Of a stretch of 64,000 nt of DNA, positions 1 through 11,620 are shown piece by piece. Where the stretch lies: assembly GCA_947044405.1 (NCBI GenBank), contig CAMRHE010000011.1:3960501-4024500 (forward strand), read 5' to 3'. Source of the DNA: Leptodactylus fallax. Its lineage: Eukaryota > Chordata > Amphibia > Anura > Leptodactylidae. A program made the position numbers and the translations under genes. Each line of letters starts with the position of its first letter. The stretch's first letter is position 1. The notes beneath the pieces were generated by a model. That model was not told where the DNA came from. It made no database searches and worked only from the letters and a program-made list of their open reading frames with translations.

Positions 1-112
1 GCATGGAGTTTGTATATTCTTCCTGTGTTTGCATGTGTGTACTTTTGGGTACTCCAGTACTTCCTTCTGCATTCTAAAGTCATAGTGAAAGGTCATTTAG
101 ATTGAGGCCTTT
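1..112 (+). repeat. Diverged SINE body fragment
   Basis: The text matches, with many substitutions, the body of the tRNA-derived SINE seen intact at 54682-54916: GGAGTTTGTAT, then a block resembling CTCCCTGTGTTTGC, then TTTAGATTGAG. The tRNA-like head lies outside the window. It is an old intronic copy; its right edge is approximate. Confidence 0.55.
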
Positions 113-337
113 TTTAGAGATTTGCAATGTTTTTTTGTTAGCTCATTTGCACAAAAAATTTTTAACTTCTTGATTTCTTCACCTCACTCTACTTTTCAAG
201 AGTGGGCATGGTTAGTTTGTCGAGCTGTCTTTATTAACTGCGACTCTTTAAAAAGTCGCAAAAATTGTAGCAAAGTCACTTCAGTCATTGAGTGCCATAA
301 AAAGTGGAGTAATGTTTCGGTACAGACATGCCGGCCT

Positions 338-660
338 TAGAGATTGTCCAGGCCAAATTTTTAGTTTTTTTATTTCACTTAGGCTGGGGAGGTGAAAAAA
401 AATAAATAAAACATACCTTGCACCGGTGTCCTCCCAGCGTGGTTCGGTCCTGCTGCTCAGCTGTCGTCTTTTGTGGAGGTCTTCGCTGTCTGTGACGTCC
501 TGTGTCCTTCGCTGAGGCCACTGATTGGCCTCAGCAGTTACGTGTGGTGGGGACTTCTGCTGGAAGGAAACAGAATTGCAGGACCGGACCATGCTGGGAG
601 ACATCGGAGCACCGGCAACAGGTGAGAATTTGTTTCTTGCTTATTTCACGCCTGAAGATG
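338..660. repeat. MITE-like repeat with imperfect inverted halves
   Basis: The left half (CCAGCGTGGTTCGGTCCTGC) is the inverse of the right half (GCAGGACCGGACCATGCTGG), giving an imperfect palindrome. The right half ends in CAGGTGAG. Related halves recur near 36300-36385, 37290-37440, 46965-47190 and 60850-60960, so this is a dispersed family. A terminal GTCCAGG-like motif suggests the T2/TTAA MITE group, but no clean TTAA is seen here. Confidence 0.5.
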
Positions 661-1317
661 CCAGACAGGTAAGTATGAGAGATACCTCAACCCCTCTCCA
701 CCTCAGGCCCCCTCAGCCCCTTAGTGCCTCTCTAATGGGTCCTTGTTTATGGGCCCTCAGAGCTGGGCCATAATTTTTAGATAACTTTTTTTTTTTTTTT
801 TTCTGGGGCCCTTGTCATGGTGATCCCCTTTCCTGGTCCCCGGTACCTTTTCCCGGTCTCCACCTGGCTTTGTGGAGCTCCCGCCGAGGGTGCCTTGCTG
901 CTGACCATGTTTCTACGCAAGGCCCACGGTCTAGACTCTCCATTTTCCTGGGCTTTTCTGGTCTCCAGACCCACCTGAGGCCTTCCATTGGCTAGAGAAC
1001 TGTCCTGGCAAGCCATCCAGCCCGCCCAGTAGCCTCTGAGCGTGGGAATTCCAGGGGGAGGGCTTTTGCTCTCCTCAAAAAGACTTTATTTATTTCAGGC
1101 TATTTTGCTTGCTGGGACAGCTCCCTGGGGGAGACACCACCTGTGGAGCCTTTTCAGTGCAGTTCTATCTGCAGCAGTCGGCAAGTGGCTATCTTCCAGC
1201 GGTCTGGTAGGCTAATCCCCTGGGATACCCCTAATTTTACTGTGCCCCCTCCGCCATGTCCTCCCGTGAAGAGCCAACGCTCCCTCTGGTTCCACCACAT
1301 TTTAACAAAATATTGCC
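661..1317. other. Intronic sequence, no gene seen
   Basis: It contains a T-run near 787-802 and C-rich text. It may be the 5' part of the DIRS-like fossil that follows, but no terminal repeat or convincing protein match is visible. Confidence 0.4.
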
Positions 1318-2723
1318 ATGTTGACAGCCCATCTGCTTTCTCTGCCTTCCGCCTCAGCCAGTTCAGGAACCTCCCCGCCCCTCTCCAGCTCATCCATCCA
1401 CGGGGTGGCCTCCCTGACGCAGGCCATAGGTGACCTTGCCAGACTTAACCAGTCGGTGGTGGATACATTAGAATGGCTGCCTTCCCAGATCGCCGCTCAG
1501 TTGGTGGCTTCTAGGGATCTCCCCGGGCACCCTCATAGTTCCCGTTCCAGCTCCAGGAGCAATCCCCACAAAGGGACCTATACATCTGTCCTCCACCCAT
1601 TTCCTTGGGCACTCCCCAGATAGGGCCTCAGCTCGCAGCTCCACTCCAACAAGCGGAACTCTGTCTCCCCCTGCTCGGTCTGCTTCTCCTGGGGACGCCT
1701 CTGACTTAGACTCGGGGCATCAGCTAGGCACATCTATATCTGCTGCTACGCAGCAGCTCATCCGTGTAGTCAGAGAGACCCTACAGATCTCTGAGGACCC
1801 GGGTCCGACCTCTCAAGAAGACATCTCATTTCACCACAGTCATTGCCCTCATCTGGTCTTTCCCATTTGCAAGGCATTTGACATCTTGAAGGGACCCGGA
1901 CTGTCCTGTCTTCTACTGGAAGTCGGACGCTCTCTTCCCTTTCCCAGACCAGTGTGTCTCCAAGTGGTCCGAGCCTCCCGCAGTTGACCAGTGATAGCTA
2001 GGCTGTCCAAGCCTACTATCCTGCCTTTAGCAGACTCCACCTCCCTCAGTGATCCATCGGACAAGATGGATTCTTTCGCCAAGGCAGCTTTCGCAGCGGC
2101 TGGCTCCACCCTGTGACCTTCCTTCACTCCCTCTTGGGTCAGCAAGGCTGCATTTCCTGGGCCAAACAGCTCCAGACAAACCTCTCTGATGAAACTTCCC
2201 TCTAGACAATCAGCTGCTAATCTCTCAAATCCTGAACGCTTCCAAGTACCTATGCGATGCCTCTCTTTAAGTAGCTCACAGATCTGCTAAGGCGGCTGCC
2301 AACTGTTTGGATATGTTTGTGGAATGCTGAGTCTGTCTCCAAGAAGGTGATTGTGGCCCTTCCCTTTTCCTGGGACAGACAGGATTGACTTTTTGGCAAA
2401 GGCCTAGAGAAGTTTATCTCTGAGGCCACAGAGGGGAAAAAGATCTCCCCTCCCCCAGAGGAGTCCTAAGTGTCAGCCATCCTCTTCCAGCCCTTATCAG
2501 CATTTTCGCTGCTTTCATGGCTCCACCTCTCACTCTGGAGGACAGTCTCACCGGGACTCCTTTTCCAAGAAGCCCCCTTTCAAGCCCAGACCTGCCTGGT
2601 AGTCCAGCACCAAGTCCTCCAGGCTTTCCACTTCCAAGCCTTCCTTGGCATGAAGGTTCCCCCCCAGGAGATCTGGCTTGCCAACATCGACGTCCTCTCC
2701 AAATAGATACCAGCCGCAAATAA
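1318..2723 (+). pseudogene. DIRS-like retrotransposon ORF1 (gag-like) fossil
   Basis: Conceptual translation over several frames gives a Ser/Pro-rich N-terminal part, then near 2010-2110 a segment reading LPLADSTSLSDPSDKMDSF followed by AKAAFAAAG, then RSAKAAANCLDMFVEC near 2283-2330 and LEKFISEATEGKK near 2405-2445. This order (LP.AD..L.DP.D, A..A..AAG, A.AAAN, L...I.EATEGKK) is what I know from ORF1 of DIRS-type tyrosine-recombinase retrotransposons in amphibians and fish. Stops (for example a TGA near 2116) and frameshifts break it. No reverse transcriptase, recombinase or terminal repeats are visible, so it is a dead 5' fragment inside the TES intron. Another gag-like family cannot be excluded. 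Confidence 0.5.
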
Positions 2724-3439
2724 TGTTATGTTAAGACTCTTTGTGGTTCCATGTGTTTGACAACAGCCTGTGTGTGTTATAGGGTAGCCCAGAATTCCAC
2801 AAGGAATAAAACACTATTCCAGTGTGTCCAGGAGTAGCATAAATATAACTAATGTTGAAGATGTCAACTCCACGTAAAAAAAAAAAAAAAAAAATACTCG
2901 GCTATATGCTACTTTTGGAAAGGAAGATCCTTAGATATGTCCAGGGTAAAGTGGATATCTGTCAGCCTATGAAATGCTATGAATAGTGTGCTGAAGAAAA
3001 TGGCCACTGCCTCTTTGACTACCTGTAGCAGCACATGCTGCTGCTCTCACTTCCCCTGATGATCCGATTTGCATAGGATTGGGAAACTCTGTGTGTGGTT
3101 TCATGACCAGCTTATAGCTAGCCTCATCCATACCTACTAGCTACCAGCCAAAATATATAGGACTGTAGTATGCCCTTGTTAGGGCATGTCTCCATGGAGA
3201 TGTCACTACATCAATGTTCCTATTTGTAGAATAGCTGAGAACCTTGTGTATTGTTGTTATGACAGTAGAGAACCAAATTTTCACTGGCCATTCAATGCAC
3301 AACCTGACAGACTTTTTACGTACTTCTATGTATAAGCGAGATCCTTTCACACACCTAAACTGCCAGCTCTGTTTATTCATGTCTCCATTTTGCATACCTG
3401 CATGATCTAAAAAAGGAAGTATAAACATGGCACACAAAG
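2724..3439. other. Intronic sequence, no gene seen
   Basis: It holds an A-run at about 2875-2894 and otherwise non-repetitive, AT-moderate text. No exon, RNA gene or recognised repeat was found. Confidence 0.4.
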
Positions 3440-5160
3440 TACCAAAAGGCTCTTTGAAACTTTTCACTCCTTACTCACCCCCAAGGTGCAGATGCTATTC
3501 AGACCTTAGTGCAGTTGACCTGGCCACTTTTTTCCATGACAAAATTGATAAGATCCGTCAGGAAATAACTGCCCAATCCCCAGTTGGCACTGACCCCCTC
3601 ACCAACCACACTTAAGACTGCTCATTCTCATCTTTTGAACCTGTTACAGAGGAGGAAGTATCTCATCTACTTTCTTCTTCTCGCCCTACAACCTGCAGTA
3701 GTGACCCTCTCCCCTTACACTTTCTCCAGTCTGTCACCTGCTGTCACGACTTACCTTACTAAAATATTTAACCTCTCTCTCTCTTCTGGAATTTTCCCAT
3801 CCTCTTTCAAACATGCTGTCAGAACCCCGCTATTGAAGAAACCCTCCCTTGACTTGACCTGTCCTGTGCTGCTAACTATCGACGTGTCTCTAACCTCCCT
3901 TTTATCTCCAAAATCTTGGAACGCCTGGTCTATTCTCGTTTAATCTATCATCTTTCTGCTATTTCTCTTCTTGACCCCTTACAATCTAGCTTCTGCACTC
4001 TTCTGAAACTGCCCTCACAAAAGTCTCCAATGATCACTTTACGGTTAAATGACTTCTCATTCTTCTAGATCTCTCAGCAGCATTTGACAGTGTTGACCAT
4101 CAACTCCTCCTCACTATGCTCCGCTCTCTCGGCATCACAGACACCGCTCTCTCCTGATTCTCCTCTTATCTCTCTGACTGCACTGTGTATCATTTGCAGG
4201 CTTTGTTTCTTCCCCTTGTTGTTGGGGTTCCTCAGGGCTCAGTCCTAGGTCCCCTGCTCTTCTCTCTCTACACAGCCCCCATTGGACAAACAATCAACAG
4301 ATTTGGCTTCGGGTACCATCTTTATGCTGATGACACCCAATTATATACGTCATCCCGTGACATCACCCCTGTTCTAATACAGAACACCAGTGACTGACTG
4401 TCTGCTGTCTCAAACATCGTGTCTTCGCTTTATCTGAAACTGAATCTCTCAAAGACTGAACTACTGCTGTTTCCACCATCTAATAGATCTGTCCCTGATA
4501 TCTCCATTGTAGTCTCCGGCCTTACCATAACTCCTAGGCAGTATGCCTGCTGCCTCAGGGTTATGTTTGACTCAGACCTTTCCTTCACCCCCCATATCCA
4601 ATCACTCGCACACTCATGTCATCTCCACCTCAAAAACATATCCAGAATCCGCCCTTTCCTTACCACAAATACACTAAAGACACTTTATTGTTGCCCTGAT
4701 TCACTCTCGCCTTGACTACTGTAACTCCTTACTAATCGGTCTTCCCCTTACTAAACTCTCCCCTCTACAATCTATTCTGAATGCGGCGGCCAGGCTCATC
4801 TATCAGTCTAGACGCTACAGCGATGCCTCCGGTCTGTGCCGGTCACTACATTGGCTGCCTATTCAATACAGAATACAATATAAACATATCACCCTCATTC
4901 ACAAGGCTCTCCATAATGCTGCACCTCCCTACATTTCCTCCCTAATCTCTGTCTATCGCCCAACCTGTACTCTCCATTCACTCAATGACCTAAGACTAAA
5001 ATCCTCTATTATCAGAACATCCTACGCTTGGATACAAGACTTCTCTGTTGCACCACTTCTCTGGAATGCTCTATCCCAGCTATCAGATTAACCCCCAATT
5101 TCCACAGCTTCAAGTGCAAACTAAAGACATATCTTTTCAGACAGGCCTATCACAACTCCT
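3440..5160 (+). pseudogene. L2-type reverse transcriptase remnant
   Basis: Broken reading frames together show RT motifs in order: EEEVSHLLSSS near 3648, LDLSAAFDSVDHQLL near 4066-4110 (catalytic D region), [13 protein letters not shown] near 4224-4262, and YADDTQLY with the catalytic YADD at 4322-4333. The C-terminal block SLHWLPIQYRIQ is present in altered form near 4840-4880, followed by LTPNFHSFKCKLKTYLF at about 5090-5140. This C-terminal block is typical of the L2 clade. Several stops and frameshifts make it non-coding. The endonuclease region is missing. Confidence 0.85.
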
Positions 5161-5430
5161 AATGTAAACCCTTCCGTAGTTAGATTCCCTAAAACTAGGG
5201 GTCTCAAACTCGCGGCCCGCGTGCCAACTGCGGCCCTCGGGACAATAGTTTGCGGCCCCCACCTCAATATCAAAGTTTAACGTTAGTGCTGCCCGAGTTT
5301 GATAGGAATGGCACTTTTCAGTGTTGTGTGCGGAGCTGAATGAACCTACCAATCAGGCGGCTGCGCCAGGCGGCACTGTCCGGGGGCCGGCATTTTTACT
5401 ATTTAATGTAAACTAGCCCAGGACAGGCTG

Positions 5431-5467
<37 letters not shown>

Positions 5468-5803
5468 AGAGCTGAGCGCAATCTGTCCTGGGCTGGTTTA
5501 CAAGACGTTGCATCTCAGCGTAGGCGGCGATACAATGACGTCATCACGCCGCCTATGCTGAGACACAGACATCGCGGACAAGAAGAGGAGGCGGCGGTTG
5601 CATCAAGGCATCGCAGGTAGGTACAGATAACTTTTTTATATATATATAATAGGCCATAACCTGCTGTAGTATCCCCGGCAGGTCACGGCCTATTTATTTA
5701 CCTACCCTGCGTCTGCTAGTGGCCGCCCCCGCTTCCCCTTCTGCTATGGGACGCAGAAAGGGAAGTGGATGCCGCTGTGAGCCGCTGCGGGCCGCAAATA
5801 CTA

Positions 5804-6128
5804 CTATTATTATACTCTGGGGTCTTTTCAGACCCCGGAGTATAATAATCGGAGGCCTAGGGTTGGTGAGGAAACCTAAAAACCAATGTTACTCACCTCC
5901 TGCGATCCGATGTAACTCCGAGCAGGCTTGAGGCCTCTGGTGACGTCATCAGGTCGCGTCGCCGGCCTGATCACGTGACGTGTGCACAATTAAACAGGGC
6001 CGAAAGCTGCAAGGAGTGCACCGGTGTCCAGGATAGGTAAGTACAACTGTTTCTTATGTTTGTATTCTCCTCTGGGTCTCCAATCATTATACTCTGGGGT
6101 CTGAAAAGACCCCAGAGTATAATAATAG
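5804..6128. repeat. Hairpin-bounded GC-rich palindromic module, copy 1
   Basis: A hairpin at 5804-5851 (arms ATTATACTCTGGGGTC and GACCCCGGAGTATAAT, loop TTTTCA) and another at 6076-6127 flank a CpG-rich core. The outer sequences are in inverse order (ACTCACCTCCT near 5891, AGGTAAGTA near 6035). The same arrangement recurs in six other elements of the window. Confidence 0.8.
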
Positions 6129-6135
6129 TTCATGG

Positions 6136-6320
6136 GTGGGCTACTATGGGGCATAATACCCTGTGCAAGGGCCACTCTGGAGCATAATACAAGTGCAGGG
6201 ACCACTATAGAGCATAATACCGGATGCAGGGGCCACTATGGAGCATAATACCGGGTGCAGGGGCCACTATAGAGCATAATACCTTGTGCAGGGGCCAATA
6301 TGGAGCATATTACCGGTGTG
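6136..6320 (+). repeat. Minisatellite, unit about 31 bp
   Basis: About six imperfect units built around GGGGCCACTATGGAGCATAA. The same unit family occurs in other elements here, in either orientation. Confidence 0.85.
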
Positions 6321-6782
6321 GAAAACCTGATGCGGCCCAGCCTCACCCAGACTCTACCTCCAGCGGCCCCCGGGTAAATTGAGTTTGAGACCCCTGCCTA
6401 AAACGTACCCTCTGTTCACGCTCCCGCATTACCCCACGGGATATGATGTCATATCAGACTAACTTTATATGTCCAGGCACCATCTGCACGTTAAAGGACA
6501 TGACTGGTGACAGCTCATACAGCTTTATAGATGTGTAATGACAGTAACCTCTATTACAAAATTGTCTGACCATTGTATAGGCAATGCTACCTCCGATGCC
6601 GCCCCTGCTACCTCTTGTCACCCCCCTCTACCTCCTAGATTGTAAGCTCTTGCGAGGAGGGCCCTCAGTCCCAGTGTGTGATTTGAATATTTCTTTGTAA
6701 TGTATCTTTTTTGTTTGTACTTGAACCCTACAAATTGTACAGTGCTGTGGAATATGTTGGCGCTATAGAAATGTATTAAAAT

Positions 6783-6837
6783 GTATTATTATTATTATTA
6801 TTATTATTAATAATATTAATATTATTATTAATTATTA
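6783..6837. repeat. (ATT)n microsatellite at the L2 3' end
   Basis: Tandem ATT/TAT directly after the L2 terminal sequence; this is the usual 3' tail of the LINE rather than an independent repeat. Confidence 0.95.
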
Positions 6838-8104
6838 TCCTGAAGATTCATGAAGGTGGTGCCACTCTCATGAACCATCCACAACCCTTTTCTGACTTGC
6901 TTTATATCCCTGTGGCCGGGATTTTTCATGACATGCCAGCTTCAGCACATGCACTGTGAAGAGAGGCTGACCCCAGCTTCACGAATTCCAGCCAGAGAGA
7001 TGTCAGTTAAACCAGAAAGCAGCCAGCCTGACTGTTCAGGATGGCTTCTGTGACTTTTGGGGTTAATTTATATGTGGAGTTTAAAAAAAAAAAAAAAAAA
7101 AAAACTTTGTGCACGGAAAAGGTAAAATGTGCCCTACTGCAAATTCTGTGCCATAAATATAGTATATGAGTAGAAAGGTGGTATTGTTAGTGTGTGTCCT
7201 TAGATACAGACATCTCCGTTCTCTGTTTGAGTCTGTGTGCCAGAAAGTCTGCTATTCTGAAGCTTTGCTCTCAGCGCTGACTCCAAATCCTTGTCACCTA
7301 ATTTATGCTGCATTTTCAGGAATTCTTTGTCTCTTTTTTTAGATCAGATTTGAAAAAGTTTAAAAAGCAAGGATTTATGCAAATGGAAAAGCTGCGCTGG
7401 TTCCGCTTGTCCTGTGTTTATAGGTTGTTATCCGTCCAGAACAGCCCACGTTGCTGTTATTTATTTACTCTGACTGCTCCAGATCTCAGCCGTGGTTGGA
7501 AGTGAATCCTATGTGTCATAAAACATTCTCATTACTCACAAAACTCCATCAGAAGCATATCTCCAGTTATGGGAATATCTTTTGTTGTGAGCAACTGCCA
7601 CGACTGAGGCAATTTTTCCATCAGAGGCGTTCCTTTCTGTAGACAATGGGATGTTTGTGACTGCAGGGAAGGGTTAAAAGATTGAGAGGGCGAAGAATGC
7701 ACTGTGACCCGGCTCACAATTGGATTGTTAATTAGCATTTTATCGTTGCGTAGAGAGGGAGTGTTGAGACATTAAGAATCACTGTGGAAATAGCTGTGGC
7801 ATGCCTGCTCAATTCCTCTTCTCAGTCCAATTTTTCACTGTCACAGCGGGATTAGAGAGCCTCCTTGCATCGCTAATAGATGGTCCATGTCACTGTATAC
7901 ATGGCATTTTGGAACTGGGATGCATGTAGGTTTCAGAACAACATATGTTTCTGTTGGCACAGATTTAGACATGCTCTCTCACTTGTAGCTTTGACAGTCC
8001 TTTTATTTTTCTTGCAGCTTCCTCCCCATTGTTCAGTTTTATTAAACAATATTTACCTGTGGTTTGTTGCATGATACACTATAAACTTTTCATTTTATCC
8101 ACAG
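6838..8104 (+). other. TES intron sequence upstream of the LIM1 exon
   Basis: No exon found apart from the acceptor at its end, where a pyrimidine-rich stretch leads to CCACAG at 8099-8104. An A-run lies at about 7083-7104. The rest shows no clear repeat. Confidence 0.6.
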
Positions 8105-8320
8105 TACTGCTTCCGGTGCAAGGAGAACATGAAGGAGGGTGACCCTGCAGTATATGCAGAACGGGCCGGCTACGACAAATTGTGGCATCCTTCTTGCTTT
8201 GTCTGCTTCACCTGCAATGAACTTCTAGTTGATATGATCTACTTCTGGAAAAAAGGAAAGCTGTACTGTGGCAGGCATTACTGTGACAGTGAGAAGCCAC
8301 GTTGTGCAGGTTGTGATGAG
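8105..8320 (+). CDS. TES: Testin exon encoding LIM1 and the start of LIM2
   Basis: This 216-nt, phase-0 exon encodes 72 residues. It begins after a CAG acceptor (8102-8104) and ends at GAG before a GTAATA donor at 8321. The residues show the LIM1 zinc pattern C2-C5-H28-C31 and C34-C37-C55-H58, then C67 and C70, the first ligands of LIM2. The peptide contains [20 protein letters not shown] and [19 protein letters not shown], which I recognise as testin. Testin is a cytoplasmic focal-adhesion and actin-associated scaffold with CR, PET and three LIM domains; in other vertebrates its LIM domains bind zyxin, Mena/VASP-family proteins and others. The CR and PET exons lie upstream of the window. Prickle and LMCD1 have related LIM domains but match less well. 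Confidence 0.95.
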
Positions 8321-8389
8321 GTAATATTATCTTGAGTTGATCCCACACCTTCAGAGGTACTATATTATAGTTTACACAATAAACTGCAG

Positions 8390-8608
8390 TTAAAGGGATA
8401 TTCCCATTTTGGAGATGTATGGCATATGCCCAAGGTATGTCTGATAGGTACAGGTTTATCCTCTGGGACCCGTACCTATACCAAGAATGGTACTCCACGG
8501 CCCTGTTGTGAAAGGATAGGTGTTCTCTCCATTCTTCTCTATGGGTGTTCCCAAAATAAACAAGTAATGTTATGCCATAAATATCAGAAGATGGGAATAT
8601 CCCCTTAA
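8390..8608. mobile_element. T2/Kolobok-like MITE, 219 bp
   Basis: Left end TTAAAGGGATATTCCCAT and right end (reverse complement) TTAAGGGGATATTCCCAT match over 18 bases, with TTAA at each edge. TTAA duplications and a TTAAAGGRR-like start are known for the T2 MITEs of Xenopus, related to Kolobok transposons. It lies 70 bp after the LIM1 exon donor. Confidence 0.82.
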
Positions 8609-9068
8609 ATATTGCAATATTAATGGCAATGCTCTTGACAGCTGCCTCTGTCATCATACAACTATCGATCACCTTCCCATGTAAGGCACACTGTAGTAGT
8701 TTGCTGGAGTAATTTGAAGTGATCCAAGCTGCTTTGAGTTACTGTTAAATACCTGTTGGTTCTCGACACATTAATAAAATGTGGCTGGTAACTGTTCTAC
8801 CTATATAGGCCTACCTATATAATAGTCCCAACTGTAAAACATTGTACAGACATTAATACATTGAGATTCCTATACTGCATATTTACTATACTATATATTA
8901 ATGAGCTGTAATTACAACATTATGGTACTTACAGGTGTATTTCATGTATTGAAAGATTCATCGATTCTTCAGTGTTCTGAGGTTATAGAATGATACAGGA
9001 TTACTGTTTCATTCCTAGAACCGTGTGTGTGTGTCTGTGTGTCTTTGTTTTTTGTTTTGGTGTGTAAT

Positions 9069-9148
<80 letters not shown>

Positions 9149-9160
9149 TATATATTATAT
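9069..9160. repeat. Compound (CA)n(TA)n(CA)n microsatellite
   Basis: CA dinucleotides, then about 25 TA units, then CA again. Apparent ORFs over it are low-complexity artefacts. Confidence 0.97.
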
Positions 9161-10109
9161 TTATTAAAAAAAAAAAGTTGCAATTATGGAGATACTTAGA
9201 AAATGTAATGCATTTTGAGTAATTTAAGGAGGCTATACACCGCCAATATCTGTTGAGCTGTTTATATCCCAAGCATGCATGTGTTCTCAATGGGGAACGA
9301 GGAATAAGCCTTCCTGCGAGAGCAAAGGTTCATGATGGAGTCCATCATGACTGATCTTCCTTTTCCTACACATCTGCTGTCAGGAAAGAGCTTGGAGCCC
9401 CCTAACTGAATAAGACAGCATTCTGTGCGTATTGGCACCTTTACTTATTGCCACAGTGTAGATTACGCTCCATCTAGGCAAGGTAAAAAATACTAGTAGA
9501 ATTTTTAATTGGCACGTCAATGTGTATATACTGTATTTCATGTAGGAAGCAGAGCCAACTGTAGTATATAGATAAAAATGGAACTTCTACAAGATCAGAA
9601 GAATTTCTGTAGTTGTATTCCTTTGAATGAAAACCAATCTTCCTTGAGTCATCAGCTGTGGCGTTCTCTACAAGGATGGAATTAATTAATGTAAAAAAAA
9701 CAAACAAACAAACCCACATGATGATGTGGAAGTAAAAGTTTATTTATTGCCATATTCTCTTGGCAGGTATTTGCAAACCTCCTTGCGGGCAGAAGAGGGA
9801 GTTTTCTTTCAGATATGTAGGTGTAAGAAGACAAAAGTTTAGTTTAAGAAAGTGCACTGCACTACAGCAATATAAACGATTTGCAGTGTTTGGCTAACAT
9901 ACTTTTATAAAGAAAGGGTGTTGAATCTTCAGTGGAGAGCAGCTGAGCATTTGTGGGTGTATATTTTCTAAATGTACACTAGGTGGCACAAATTAACAAT
10001 TAAAAAGTAAGTGTCTGGTGACATCTAGTGGTCAGACTTGCAATTAATAGTTCAAAACTATGTAATAAAGCGTCATAATCTAGATTATAACAATTTCTCT
10101 CTTTTATAG

Positions 10110-10268
10110 TTGATTTTCAGCAATGAATATACGCAAGCTGAAGGTCAAAACTGGCATCTGAAACACTTCTGTTGCTTTGACTGTGATTGTGTCCTGGCTG
10201 GGGAAATTTATGTTATGGTGAACGACAAGCCAGTATGCAAGCCTTGCTATGTGAAAAATCATGCTGTG
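10110..10268 (+). CDS. TES: Testin exon encoding most of LIM2
   Basis: The 159-nt, phase-0 exon encodes 53 residues between the TTTTATAG acceptor and a GTAAGA donor at 10269. It continues LIM2 with [11 protein letters not shown], then zinc ligands in [11 protein letters not shown] (H16, H19, C22, C25) and KPVCKPCY (C43, C46), and ends in VKNHAV. The fit to testin LIM2 is close throughout, with no frameshift or stop. Its first codon is TTG (Leu): it is an internal exon and has no start codon of its own. Confidence 0.95.
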
Positions 10269-11428
10269 GTAAGAGTCATTATTTTATTACATTTCTAAGT
10301 TACATTGACTTCTCTTCTTGCATCTGCTAAAGTCTACTGTCGTTTTATGCTGTCCATTTGTGTCCTTAGAAATATCTTTAAATTTGTTGCACTATAAAAA
10401 ATTGTATTTTATGGTATACTTTTTAATATTCTGTTTGTATTAAAAATATAGAAAATAAAGACACACAGCTGGGTATATGATTATATTATTAGTATTACAA
10501 CATTAGTTTCCCTTGGAGGTATCCATTAGAATAAGCCTGGACAGGCAATCTAGCACTAAAAGGAAGAATGAGTTCTTTGAAGAGATGGAGGCATGTGATA
10601 TCTATTACAGTCTCTTGTTTTACTGTACTGCATCATGTATAACAAACTACTAATGCATCATGGTACAAGCCTGGCATTGCGATTTACTTGCCATGGAGAT
10701 GATAGACTGTGCCTGGTTTAAAGGTTGGGCAGCAGCTTGGTGGTAAAGATTGTCATATTTTCCATATATGGCTTTCTTTTTCCAAACCATATCCCTCAAT
10801 CAGTTTGCAGTTTCTCACTACTATATCCTATACCCTATACACTACCTCCCTGCTAATCTTATGAGTTACATATCTGTGCCACCAGTCCTTTTACTTACTA
10901 TGAAACCATATTCCATAACCATCCACTTAATATTACTAATGTCTGATCTTTGTTTGTTGCTACATTTAGTACTGATGTGTCTTTTCTTTGACTCTTGGTT
11001 ACAGATATGTCTGTATTGAAATGACCAACTTTATAAGACAAAATTATTCTACAAAACCCTCTTGCAGAATCTTGTATATGTCTGTAAAATCTTGTATTAC
11101 CGCCTGTTAAAGATATTGCTAGCATGTTATGATGTGCTAATTTAGTTTCACAAGAAACTGGGGTCCTTAAGTACTATCAAGCTACATTAGCCAACTTAAT
11201 AGTGGACACATCTTTACTTTACCACATGATGTCTTACTGCTTGATCATAAACTTACTATATGTTGGCGCAAGCCATCTTGCATCTGCAATGACCTGATAA
11301 GAAAATGGACTGCCCACATCAATGCAGTGATGTGGTCAGTTTGGGTATGGAGAAAACAGCAATGTTGTGCTCTAAATAATTGATTTACATTGTAACTTAA
11401 CTGGTTGTGTTCATTTTGTTTCCTTTAG
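10269..11428 (+). other. TES intron between LIM2 and LIM3 exons
   Basis: GTAAGA donor and TTTCCTTTAG acceptor. AT-rich; I recognise no repeat family or RNA gene in it. Confidence 0.8.
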
Positions 11429-11620
11429 ACATGCCAAGGCTGTCACAATGCCATTGATCCAGAAATGCAACGTGTGAGCTACAGTGGGTTCCACTGGCAT
11501 GCCTCACCCGAGTGCTTTGTATGCTCATGTTGCAGCAAGTGTCTGGTTGGCCAGAAGTTTATGCCAATAGAGGGGATGGTCTTCTGCTCTGTGGATTGCA
11601 AGAAGAAAATGACTTCCTAG
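11429..11620 (+). CDS. TES: Testin terminal coding exon, LIM3 and stop
   Basis: This phase-0 exon of 64 codons includes the TAG stop at 11618-11620. It starts [19 protein letters not shown] and contains the LIM3 ligands in [17 protein letters not shown] and a final CSVDC pair, then KKKMTS at the C terminus. LIM3 is the domain through which testin contacts Mena in mammals (family knowledge, not visible here). The three exons in this window join in frame (72 + 53 + 63 residues) and cover all three LIM domains. Sequence quality and codon continuity indicate a functional gene. Confidence 0.95.
   Translation, partial: TCQGCHNAIDPEMQRVSYSGFHWHASPECFVCSCCSKCLVGQKFMPIEGMVFCSVDCKKKMTS

Larger units (their letters stand above)
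5196..6396. mobile_element. Non-autonomous hAT-type element, 8-bp TSD CCTAAAAC
   Basis: Left end TAGGGGTCTCAAACT and right end (reverse complement) CAGGGGTCTCAAACT form the TIRs. The 8-bp duplication CCTAAAAC sits at 5188-5195 and 6397-6404. An 8-bp duplication and CAGGGG-type ends are hallmarks of hAT transposons. It has no transposase. The interior holds an A-run (5436-5466), two TGACGTCA sites (5536, 5941), a palindrome bounded by hairpins and a minisatellite. Confidence 0.88.
3440..6837 (+). mobile_element. L2-clade LINE, 5'-truncated, split by a hAT element
   Basis: The LINE runs from 3440 to 5195 and resumes at 6405, ending in an (ATT)n tail at 6783-6837. The part after the break carries the family's 3' end (GTGCTGTGGAATATG then TTGGCGCTATA). 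Two other copies lie antisense at 48427-49887 and 50949-53290, which lets the break be seen clearly. It is a non-LTR retrotransposon copied by target-primed reverse transcription; 5' truncation is usual for such copies. Confidence 0.85.
8321..10109 (+). other. TES intron between LIM1 and LIM2 exons
   Basis: The donor is GTAATA (8321) and the acceptor TTTTATAG (ends 10109). The intron contains a T2-like MITE at 8390-8608 and a CA/TA microsatellite at 9069-9160. No coding signal was seen in the rest. Confidence 0.85.

Noticed and set aside
8208..8672. - strand ORF of 154 codons over the LIM1 exon and MITE
   Set aside because: Crosses the TES exon, splice donor and a MITE; no protein family recognised.
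9001..9290. Coding ORFs on both strands near 9 kb
   Set aside because: They translate the CA/TA microsatellite.
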